From Actinomycetes bacterium (lineage in GTDB: Bacteria > Actinomycetota > Actinomycetes > Prado026), in contig JALOLN010000044.1 of assembly GCA_025455945.1 (NCBI GenBank), forward strand, positions 1-13,736: a DNA stretch of 13,736 bases. The letters run 5' to 3'. The notes below the pieces were generated by a model. The model was not told where the DNA came from, ran no database searches, and saw only the letters and a program-made list of their open reading frames with translations. The position numbers and the translations under genes were made by a program. Positions 6,450 to 12,879 of the stretch are shown here, one piece after another; positions within the stretch are counted from its first letter, which is position 1, and each line of letters starts with the position of its first letter.

Positions 6450-7943
6450 ATGGGCGCCAACCTCGCCGGCCTGGTGCGTGCGGCAGCTGCTGCCCGACCC
6501 GGTCACCCCGCCCTCGTCGCGGGTCAGCGCAGCCTCACCTGGGCCCAGGTCGACGCCGCCGTCGACGCCGCTGCGGCGGGGATGCAGGCGCTCGGGCTGG
6601 CCCCCGGAGCCCGGGTCGCGCTGGCGCTGCCCAACGGCCCGGAGTTCGTGGCCGCCTACTTCGGGGTGCTGCGCGCCGGCCTCGTCGCCGTCCCGGTGAC
6701 CGCCGGTGCGACCGCCCCGGAGGTGTCCCACCTGGCCGGTGACGCTGGCGCCCGGGCCGTCGTCTTCGACCGGACGACGGCCGCGGCGGTGCGCGGGGCC
6801 GATCTCGGCGCCGACGTCCGGCGTGTCGTCGTGGGGGCGCCGGCGCCCGGCGAGACGGCGTTCGCAGCCTTCTCCGGCACGCCGCGGGAGCCCGACACCG
6901 CGCCCGAGGACCTCGCGGTGCTGCTGTACACGGCCGGGACCAGCGGCCGGCCGAAGGGGGCGATGCTCAGCCACCGGGCGCTGCTGGCCAACGTCGAGCA
7001 GGTGCATGACCTCGCCCACCCGGCCGTCACCCCGGACGACGTCGTCCTGGTGGCCCTGCCGCTGTCGCACCTGTACGCCCTCAACGGCACGCTCGCCCAG
7101 GTGGTGCGCTGTGCGGCCACCGCCGTGCTCGTGGAGCGGTTCGACCCGGTGGAGACGCTCGCCCTGGTGCGCGACCGCGGGGTGACCAACGTCCCGGGGG
7201 CGCCGGGGCTGTTCCTGGCCTGGTCGACCCAGCCGGGGCTGCGCGCGGCGCTCGCGGGAGTGCGCCTGCTCGTGACCGGTGCGGCGCCGATGCCGGCCGC
7301 GGTCGTCGAGCAGGTGACCACGGCCACCGGGCTGCCGGTGTTCGAGGGCTACGGCTTGACCGAGGCCGGCCCGGCGGTGTCCTCGACGCTCGTCGAGGGG
7401 CGCGCCAAGCCGGGCTGCGTCGGCAAGCCGCTGCCGGGCGTCGAGGTGCGGCTGCTGGACGAGGACGGCGAGGAGACGGAGGAGGGCGACCCCGGGGAGG
7501 TCTGCGTGCGCGGGGCCAACCTCTTCTCCGGGTACTGGCCGGACGGCGCCGACGGGCCCGACGCCCAGGGCTGGTTCCCGACCGGGGACGTCGCCTACGT
7601 GGACGCCGACGGGGACCTCGTCCTCGTCGACCGGCGGATCGAGCTGATCCTCGTGAGCGGGTTCAACGTCTACCCCCGGGAGGTGGAGGCCGCCGTGGCC
7701 ACCCACCCGGCGGTGGCGGAGGTGGCCGTCGTCGGTGTCCCGCACCCCGCCACCGGCGAGGCCGTCAAGGCCTTCGTCGTCCCCCGGGCCGGGGCGGACC
7801 TGACCCCTGAGGACGTCCTCGCCCACGTCGCCCCCCGGCTTGCGCGCTTCAAGCGGCCGACGATCGTCTCCGTCGTCGAGTCGCTGCCGCACTCGGCGAC
7901 CGGCAAGGTGGCCAAGGCCCGGCTGCGGGAGGAGTCGTCGTGA
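6450..7943 (+). CDS. AMP-binding acyl-CoA synthetase/ligase-like protein (ANL superfamily)
   Basis: This 497-residue full-length adenylating enzyme activates a carboxylate with ATP and normally passes it to CoA. The phosphate-binding loop is LLYTAGTSGRPKGAMLSH (158-175), with Ala162 and Ser165 where YTSGTTG is usual. The A5 motif is FEGYGLTEAGP (298-308), the A7 motif GWFPTGD (374-380), the hinge Asp394-Arg395, the A8 loop VSGFNVYPREVE (402-413), and the catalytic Lys486 lies in ATGKVAKARLRE. These fit a fatty- or aryl-acyl-CoA ligase; the acid cannot be assigned. No Shine-Dalgarno is visible before ATG6450, so it may be nearly leaderless. Its stop overlaps the glutaredoxin-like start (GTGA, 7940-7943). 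This gene is not in the M. tuberculosis neighbourhood I recall and may be an insertion or replacement here. Confidence 0.9.
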   Translation: MGANLAGLVRAAAAARPGHPALVAGQRSLTWAQVDAAVDAAAAGMQALGLAPGARVALALPNGPEFVAAYFGVLRAGLVAVPVTAGATAPEVSHLAGDAGARAVVFDRTTAAAVRGADLGADVRRVVVGAPAPGETAFAAFSGTPREPDTAPEDLAVLLYTAGTSGRPKGAMLSHRALLANVEQVHDLAHPAVTPDDVVLVALPLSHLYALNGTLAQVVRCAATAVLVERFDPVETLALVRDRGVTNVPGAPGLFLAWSTQPGLRAALAGVRLLVTGAAPMPAAVVEQVTTATGLPVFEGYGLTEAGPAVSSTLVEGRAKPGCVGKPLPGVEVRLLDEDGEETEEGDPGEVCVRGANLFSGYWPDGADGPDAQGWFPTGDVAYVDADGDLVLVDRRIELILVSGFNVYPREVEAAVATHPAVAEVAVVGVPHPATGEAVKAFVVPRAGADLTPEDVLAHVAPRLARFKRPTIVSVVESLPHSATGKVAKARLREESS

Positions 7944-8209
7944 CCGACCACGCCGCCGGGGCGCCGCCCGCCGGCCACCGGGTGACCTTCGTCACCCGCC
8001 CCGGGTGCCACCTGTGCGACATCGCGCGGCCGATCGTCGCCGAGGTCTGCGGCGAGCTCGGCGTGCCCTGGGAGGAGCGCGACATCACCGCCGACCCCGA
8101 GCTGTACGAGCGCTGGTGGGAGCAGATCCCGGTCACCCTCGTGGACGGCGCGCCGCACGACTTCTGGGCGGTGGACCGGGCTCGGCTGCGGGCCGCCCTG
8201 TCCGGCTGA
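7940..8209 (+). CDS. Glutaredoxin-like (DUF836-type) thiol protein
   Basis: This 89-residue thioredoxin-fold protein has an N-terminal strand VTFVTR (15-20) leading into the redox motif CHLC (Cys23, Cys26). Further on it has the cis-Pro site QIPVTLVDG (62-70; Pro64) and a short C-terminal helix. Cys37 is an extra cysteine. It resembles the glutaredoxin-family protein (Rv0508) found just upstream of hemA in mycobacteria, so its location before rex-hemA is conserved. The GTG start has a good Shine-Dalgarno, AGGAG (7930-7934), five bases away and overlaps the preceding stop as GTGA. The CxxC site suggests thiol-disulfide exchange, perhaps linked to redox control of HemA. That link is inference from position only. 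Confidence 0.88.
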   Translation: MTDHAAGAPPAGHRVTFVTRPGCHLCDIARPIVAEVCGELGVPWEERDITADPELYERWWEQIPVTLVDGAPHDFWAVDRARLRAALSG

Positions 8210-8221
8210 CCCGCTGTTCGT

Positions 8222-8237
8222 GTGAGGTCCATCTCAC
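8222..8237. repeat. Inverted repeat GTGAG-N6-CTCAC upstream of rex
   Basis: Perfect five-base arms (8222-8226 and 8233-8237) lie 12 bases after the glutaredoxin-like stop and 27 bases before the Rex operator. It could be a terminator stem for the upstream pair (no T-run), or a second regulator's operator. The spacing differs from Rex sites (GTGAA-N4-TTCAC) and from CRP sites (TGTGA-N6-TCACA), so I do not assign it to either. Confidence 0.4.
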
Positions 8238-8263
8238 CTCGTGGGACGCCGTTCGCCGTCACT

Positions 8264-8281
8264 TTGTGCGTTCGTTCACGA
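8264..8281. promoter_or_regulatory. Rex operator (ROP site)
   Basis: The bases TTGTGCGTTCGTTCACGA match the Rex operator pattern TTGTGAA-N4-TTCACAA at 11 of 14 specified positions, including the full GTG...TTCAC core with correct spacing. It lies 65 bases before the rex start and covers the -35 region of the candidate promoter. NAD+-bound Rex should block transcription, and a high NADH/NAD+ ratio should release it. Streptomyces coelicolor rex-hemACD is known to be autoregulated in this way. Confidence 0.8.
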
Positions 8282-8292
8282 GTGCTTACCCT
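8264..8292 (+). promoter_or_regulatory. Candidate promoter of the rex-hem operon
   Basis: The -10 TACCCT (8287-8292) fits TANNNT. The -35 position at 17-base spacing is TTGTGC (8264-8269), sharing TTG with the consensus and lying inside the Rex operator. Transcription would start near 8299, giving a leader of about 47 bases. Overlap of operator and -35 explains repression by blocking polymerase. Confidence 0.6.
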
Positions 8293-8330
8293 CGGCAGCA
8301 GGGCGCCGCCCCGTTGGTGGGAGGCCCGAC

Positions 8331-8336
8331 GAGGAG
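8331..8336 (+). promoter_or_regulatory. Ribosome binding site deciding the rex start
   Basis: GAGGAG lies nine bases before GTG8346. An open frame continues upstream through the operator, so this site is the main evidence that rex begins at 8346 rather than at an earlier codon. Confidence 0.65.
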
Positions 8337-8345
8337 CCAGCCTTC

Positions 8346-9029
8346 GTGAGCACGAGCCGTGTGGAGCCGGGGGGAAGCCGCAGCCGCGGCGTCCCCGAGG
8401 CCACCGTCGTGCGGCTGCCCCTCTACCACCGGGTGCTCTCCGCGCTGCGCGACCGAGGGACGCGCGTGGTCTCCTCCGAGCAGCTCGCCGCCGCAGCCGG
8501 GGTCAGCCCCGCCATGCTGCGCAAGGACCTCAGCCACCTGGGGTCCTACGGCACCCGGGGCGTCGGCTACGACGTCGACTACCTCGCCTTCCAGATCTCC
8601 CGGGAGCTCGGCCTCACCCACGACTGGGCGGTCGTCATCGTCGGGATCGGCAACCTCGGGCAGGCCCTGGCCAGCTACGCCGGCTTCGCCAGCCGCGGGT
8701 TCCGGGTCGCGGCGCTCATCGACGACGACCCGGAGCTGGTGGGACGGCAGCTGCAGGGGTGCCGGATCCGGCCGCTCGCCGACCTCGAGGACGCCGTCCG
8801 GGCCGAGCACGCCGCGATCGGGGTCATCGCCACGCCCGGCGCGGCGGCCCAGTCGGTGTGCGACCGGCTGGTGGCTGCCGGCGTCACGAGCATCCTCAAC
8901 TTCGCGCCGGTCCGGCTGCGCGTCGCCGAGGGCGTGGACGTGCGCAAGGTCGACCTGGCGATGGAGCTGCAGATCCTCGCGTTCCACGAGCAGCGCAAGG
9001 CCGGGCTGCACTCGGCGGTGGCGGGATGA
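8346..9029 (+). CDS. rex: Redox-sensing transcriptional repressor Rex
   Basis: This 227-residue protein senses NADH/NAD+ and represses respiratory and haem genes when NAD+ dominates. The N-terminal winged helix (about 20-80) includes LPLYHRVL (24-31), SSEQLAAAAGVSPAMLRKDL (43-62) and the conserved SHLGSYGTRGVGY (63-75). The Rossmann domain carries the NAD(H) loop IVGIGNLGQAL (98-108) and an acidic strand end ALIDDDPELVG (123-133). C-terminal helices (about 205-220) would form the domain-swapped dimer. GTG8346 is chosen because GAGGAG (8331-8336) lies nine bases upstream and because translation further upstream would run into the operator region. Its stop overlaps hemA (ATGA, 9026-9029). A consensus-like Rex site precedes it, so autoregulation is expected. 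Confidence 0.95.
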   Translation: MSTSRVEPGGSRSRGVPEATVVRLPLYHRVLSALRDRGTRVVSSEQLAAAAGVSPAMLRKDLSHLGSYGTRGVGYDVDYLAFQISRELGLTHDWAVVIVGIGNLGQALASYAGFASRGFRVAALIDDDPELVGRQLQGCRIRPLADLEDAVRAEHAAIGVIATPGAAAQSVCDRLVAAGVTSILNFAPVRLRVAEGVDVRKVDLAMELQILAFHEQRKAGLHSAVAG

Positions 9030-10348
9030 GCGTCGCCGTCGTCGGGATGTCCCACCGCACCGCCCCGGTCGCCCTGCTGGAACGCAGCGCCGTCGGGCCG
9101 GACGCGCTCCCGGGGTTCACCGCGTCCGTGGCCGCCGCGCCGCACGTCGCCGAGGCCGTGGTGCTGTCGACGTGCAACCGGGTCGAGGTCTACGCCGACG
9201 TCCGGGCGTTCCACGCCGGGGTGGGTGAGCTGACCGCCGCGCTGGCGGAGTCCGCCGGGCTCGCGGTCGACCGGCTCACCCCGCACCTGTACGTGCACTA
9301 CGAGGACCGCGTGGTGCAGCACCTGTTCGAGACGTCCTGCGGGCTGGACTCGATGGTGCTCGGCGAGGCGCAGATCCTGGGCCAGGTCCGAGACGCGCTG
9401 CGGGTGGCGCAGGACGCCGGGAGCGTGGGGCGCGGCCTGCACGAGCTGTTCCAGCGCGCCCTGCGGGTCGGCAAGCGGGTCCACGCGGAGACCGGCATCG
9501 ACCGGGCCGGCTCGGCCCTGGTCTCACTCGGCCTGGACCTCGCCGGTGGCGCCCTGGACGGGCTGTCCGGCCGCCGCGCCCTCGTCGTGGGCGCCGGCTC
9601 GATGAGCGCGCTGGCTGCCGCCCACCTCGTCCGGGCCGGCGTCGGCGAGCTCGTGGTGGCCAACCGCACCCGGGCGCACGCCGACCGGCTGGCCGCCTCG
9701 ACGGGGGGCCGCGCCGTCGGCCTGGACGCGCTCGAGACCGAGCTGCGCCGGGCGGACGTCGTCGTCGCGTGCACCGGGGCGACCGGGTTCGTCGTCCGCC
9801 ACGACGTGATGGGCCGGGCCCACGCCGGTCGCGACGGCCGTCCCCAGGTCCTGCTGGACCTGGCCCTGCCCCGCGACGTCGACCCGGAGGTGCTCGCCCT
9901 GCCCGGGGTCACCCTGGTCGACCTCGAGGAGCTCGGTGCGCTGCTCGTCGAGCAGGACCGCGCGCCGGACCTCGAGGCGGTCCGGGTCATCGTCGCCGAG
10001 GAGGTCGCCGCCTACCTCGCCGAGCGGCAGTCCGCCCGCGTCGCCCCGACGGTCGTCGCGCTGCGGGCCATGGCGGAGGAGGTCGTGGTCGCCGAGCTGG
10101 CCCGCTTCGACGGCCGGGCGGCCGGGCTCGACCCCGCCGTCCGCGGCGAGGTGGAACGGACCGTGCGCCGGGTGGTGGACAAGCTGCTGCACGCCCCGAC
10201 CGTGCGGGTCAAGGAGCTGGCGGCGGAGCCGCAGGGGCTGGCCTACGCCGAGGTGCTGCACGCGCTGTTCGACCTCGACCCGGCGCGGTACCGCGCCGTC
10301 GCCGTGGCCGACCTGCACGCCGTCGAGGTCGAGGAGCCCCGGTGGTGA
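9026..10348 (+). CDS. hemA: Glutamyl-tRNA reductase
   Basis: This 440-residue enzyme does the first committed step of C5-pathway tetrapyrrole synthesis: NADPH reduction of glutamyl-tRNA(Glu) to glutamate-1-semialdehyde. The catalytic domain shows GMSHRTAPV (7-15) and the nucleophilic Cys50 in LSTCNRVEVYA. It also has the conserved SCGLDSMVLGEAQILGQV (104-121). The NADPH domain has VVGAGSMS (187-194) and VANRT, and the long C-terminal helical region forms the V-shaped dimer interface. The length is normal for the family. ATG9026 overlaps the rex stop. Glu-tRNA is shared with translation, so control of this entry enzyme by the redox-responsive operon makes sense. The partner hemL (glutamate-1-semialdehyde aminomutase) is not in the window. 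Confidence 0.97.
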   Translation: MSVAVVGMSHRTAPVALLERSAVGPDALPGFTASVAAAPHVAEAVVLSTCNRVEVYADVRAFHAGVGELTAALAESAGLAVDRLTPHLYVHYEDRVVQHLFETSCGLDSMVLGEAQILGQVRDALRVAQDAGSVGRGLHELFQRALRVGKRVHAETGIDRAGSALVSLGLDLAGGALDGLSGRRALVVGAGSMSALAAAHLVRAGVGELVVANRTRAHADRLAASTGGRAVGLDALETELRRADVVVACTGATGFVVRHDVMGRAHAGRDGRPQVLLDLALPRDVDPEVLALPGVTLVDLEELGALLVEQDRAPDLEAVRVIVAEEVAAYLAERQSARVAPTVVALRAMAEEVVVAELARFDGRAAGLDPAVRGEVERTVRRVVDKLLHAPTVRVKELAAEPQGLAYAEVLHALFDLDPARYRAVAVADLHAVEVEEPRW

Positions 10349-11259
10349 GCCGGCTGCGTCTGGGCACCCGCCGCAGCGCCCTGGCGCTGGCCCAGGCCGC
10401 CCAGGTCGGACGGGCGCTCGAGCAGGCCACGGGGGACGGCGTCGAGCTGGTGCCGGTGACCACCGCCGGCGACGTCTCCACGCAGCCGCTGGCCCGCATC
10501 GGCGGGACCGGCGTGTTCGTCTCCGCGCTGCGCGAGGCCGTGCTCGCGGGCCGGGTCGACCTGGCCGTGCACTCGATGAAGGACCTGCCCACCGCACCCG
10601 CGCCGGGGCTGGCCATCGGTGCGGTTCCGGTCCGCGAGGACCCGCGCGACGCCCTGGTGGCGCGCGACGGCCGCACGCTGCTGGACCTCCCGGCCGGGGC
10701 ACGGGTCGGGACCGGCTCCCCGCGCCGGGCTGCCCAGCTGCGGGCGCTCGGCTTCGGGCTGGACGTCGTCGACGTCCGCGGCAACGTCGACACCCGGCTC
10801 GCCCTGGTCGAGCGCGGCGAGCTGGACGCCGTCGTCCTCGCCCGGGCGGGGCTGGCCCGGCTGGGCCGGCTGGCTGCGGTCACGGAGGTGCTCGACCCGC
10901 TGCAGATGCTGCCCGCACCCGGCCAGGGCGCGCTCGCCGTGGAGTGCCGGGACGGTGACGCCGGCCTGCTGGCCCGGCTCGGCGCGCTGGACGACCCGGC
11001 GTCGCGGGCGGCGGTGACCGCCGAGCGTTCGCTGCTCGCCGCGCTCGGGGCGGGCTGCTCGGCACCGGTCGGCGCGCTGGCCGAGGTCGCCGAGGACGAG
11101 CTGTTCCTGCGTGCGGTCGTCGTCTCGCCCGACGGCGACACCGTCGTGCGTCTGTCCACCACCGGCGCCGTCGGCGCGGCAGCGGCCCTGGGCCGAGGCC
11201 TCGCCGACGACCTCCTCCGGGAGGGCGCCGACGGTCCCCTGGGGGTTCGAGTCCCATGA
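10345..11259 (+). CDS. hemC: Hydroxymethylbilane synthase (porphobilinogen deaminase)
   Basis: This 304-residue enzyme joins four porphobilinogens into hydroxymethylbilane. The N-terminus LRLGTRRSALALAQA (4-18) is diagnostic. HSMKDLPT (76-83) carries the catalytic Asp80. GTGSPRRAAQL (122-132) and DVRGNVDTRL (143-152) bind the growing chain. Cys238 in GAGCSAPVGALAE attaches the dipyrromethane cofactor. Two in-frame GTG codons are adjacent (10342 and 10345). I use 10345 because it overlaps the hemA stop as GTGA and gives eight bases' spacing to GAGGAG (10331-10336); 10342 would add one residue. The stop overlaps the next gene (ATGA, 11256-11259), so products pass directly to HemD in pathway order. 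Confidence 0.97.
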   Translation: MSRLRLGTRRSALALAQAAQVGRALEQATGDGVELVPVTTAGDVSTQPLARIGGTGVFVSALREAVLAGRVDLAVHSMKDLPTAPAPGLAIGAVPVREDPRDALVARDGRTLLDLPAGARVGTGSPRRAAQLRALGFGLDVVDVRGNVDTRLALVERGELDAVVLARAGLARLGRLAAVTEVLDPLQMLPAPGQGALAVECRDGDAGLLARLGALDDPASRAAVTAERSLLAALGAGCSAPVGALAEVAEDELFLRAVVVSPDGDTVVRLSTTGAVGAAAALGRGLADDLLREGADGPLGVRVP

Positions 11260-12872
11260 CCACCAACCGCTCGCGGCAGAAGCCCCAGCAGCCGCTGGGG
11301 AGCATCGCGTTCGTCGGTGCCGGTCCGGGTGACCCGGGGCTGCTCACCGTCCGGGCGTGCGACCTGCTGGCCACTGCCGACGTCGTCGTCCACGACTCGG
11401 GCATCCCTGCGGCGGTGCTGCGTCGGGCCGGCGGCTGCCCGCGGGTGGTCCCGGCGGGTCCGGCCGCCGACGGCCGTCCGCTCCCCCCGGCGGCGCGGGC
11501 CCAGCTCGCGATCGACGCCGCTGCCCAGGGGCTGCGCGTGGTGCGGCTGTGCGAGGGCGACCCCGGTCTGTTCGGCGGGCTCGCCGAGGAGGCGTCGGCC
11601 TGCGCCGCGGCGGCGGTGCCCTTCGAGGTCGTGCCCGGGGTGTCGGTCGTCACCGCCGTCCCGACCTACGCCGGGCTGCCGCTCAGCGGCGGTCGCGACG
11701 GTGAGGTCCGCGTCGTCGACGCCGCTCGGGCGGGGGTCGACTGGGCTCGGCACTGCGACCCGCACGTGACGCTGGTGCTGCTCGGCGCCCTCGGCGTCCT
11801 CGGGGACGTCGCTGCGGCGCTGGTGGCGGCCGGCCGGCCGGCGAGCACGCCGGTCGCGATCACCCGAGCCGGTACCACCACGGCGCAGACCACGCTCACC
11901 TCGACCCTCGGCGACGTCGCGGCGGACGCGCGGGCCAGCCGGTTCACCGGTCCGGCGCTCACGGTCGTCGGGGACGCCGTGGCGCAGCGGCCGACCCTGT
12001 CGTGGTTCGAGACCAAGCCGCTGTTCGGCTGGCGGGTGCTCGTCCCCCGCACCAAGGAGCAGGCCGCCGCGCTGTCGGACCGGCTGGGGGCCCACGGTGC
12101 GGTGCCGGTCGAGGTCCCGACGATCTCCGTCGAGCCGCCCCGCACGCCGCAGCAGATGGACCGCGCGGTGCAGGGGCTGGTCTCCGGCCGGTACCTGTGG
12201 GTGGCGTTCACCTCGGTCAACGCCGTCCGCGCCGTCCGGGAGCGGCTGGAGGAGTACGGGCTGGACGCCCGGGCGTTCGCCGGCGTCAAGATCGCTGCGG
12301 TGGGTGAGCAGACCGCGGCGGCGCTGCGCACGTTCGGCGTCAAGCCCGACCTGACCCCGCAGGGGGAGCAGTCCAGCGCCGGCCTGCTGGAGGAGTGGCC
12401 GGTGTACGACCCGGTCTTCGACCCCATCGACCGGGTGTTCCTGCCGCGGGCCGACATCGCCACCGAGACGCTCTCCGCCGGCCTGCTCGACCTGGGCTGG
12501 GAGGTCGACGACGTCACCGCCTACCGCACGGTGCGGGCCGCCCCGCCCCCGGCGGAGACCCGGGAGGCGATCAAGGGCGGCGGCTTCGACGCCGTGGTGT
12601 TCACGTCGTCCTCGACCGTTCGCAACCTCGTGGGGATCGCCGGCAAGCCGCACGCCAGCACGGTGATCGCGTGCATCGGTCCGGCCACCGCGAAGACTGC
12701 GGAGGAGCACGGGCTTCGGGTCGAGGTGCTCGCGCCCGAGCCGTCGGCGGTGGCGCTGGTCGACGCGCTCGCCGAGTACGGCGCCGCGCAGCGGCTGCTC
12801 GCGCTGGAGCACGGCGAGACCGTGTGGCGGCCGTCGCTGCGCCGGCACGGCTCGCGGCGCCGGGCGCGGTAG
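11256..12872 (+). CDS. hemD: Fused SUMT-like domain and uroporphyrinogen-III synthase
   Basis: This 538-residue two-domain protein has a tetrapyrrole-methylase (CobA/SUMT-like) N-terminal half (about 14-245), with the SAM-site P-loop FVGAGPGDPGLLT (19-31), GDP (101-103) and VVPGVSVVTAVPTYAGLPL (125-143). The C-terminal half (about 255-515) is a HemD domain, which closes and inverts ring D of hydroxymethylbilane to uroporphyrinogen III. It shows VLVPRTKEQA (261-270), FTSVNAVRAV (318-327), LPRADIATETL (396-406), TAYRTVRA (421-428), FTSSSTVRNLV (449-459) and IGPATAKTA (474-482). The HemD half looks complete. The methylase half lacks several residues conserved in active SUMT: HDSGI for YDRLV, CEGDPGLFGG for KGGDPFxFGRGG, and LPLSGG for IPLTHR. 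Its methylating role is doubtful. Similar fusions are usual in actinobacterial hem operons. Confidence 0.93.
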   Translation: MTTNRSRQKPQQPLGSIAFVGAGPGDPGLLTVRACDLLATADVVVHDSGIPAAVLRRAGGCPRVVPAGPAADGRPLPPAARAQLAIDAAAQGLRVVRLCEGDPGLFGGLAEEASACAAAAVPFEVVPGVSVVTAVPTYAGLPLSGGRDGEVRVVDAARAGVDWARHCDPHVTLVLLGALGVLGDVAAALVAAGRPASTPVAITRAGTTTAQTTLTSTLGDVAADARASRFTGPALTVVGDAVAQRPTLSWFETKPLFGWRVLVPRTKEQAAALSDRLGAHGAVPVEVPTISVEPPRTPQQMDRAVQGLVSGRYLWVAFTSVNAVRAVRERLEEYGLDARAFAGVKIAAVGEQTAAALRTFGVKPDLTPQGEQSSAGLLEEWPVYDPVFDPIDRVFLPRADIATETLSAGLLDLGWEVDDVTAYRTVRAAPPPAETREAIKGGGFDAVVFTSSSTVRNLVGIAGKPHASTVIACIGPATAKTAEEHGLRVEVLAPEPSAVALVDALAEYGAAQRLLALEHGETVWRPSLRRHGSRRRAR

Positions 12873-12879
12873 GCCCGGC

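Noticed and set aside
8221..8238. CRP-type binding site before rex
   Set aside because: The TGTGA and TCAC half-sites are separated by eight bases rather than six, so the geometry is wrong.
8222..9025. Upstream extension of the hemA frame through the rex region as one large fused protein
   Set aside because: The part before 9026 is a shadow of rex in another frame. Rex has clear motifs and hemA begins naturally at the ATGA overlap.
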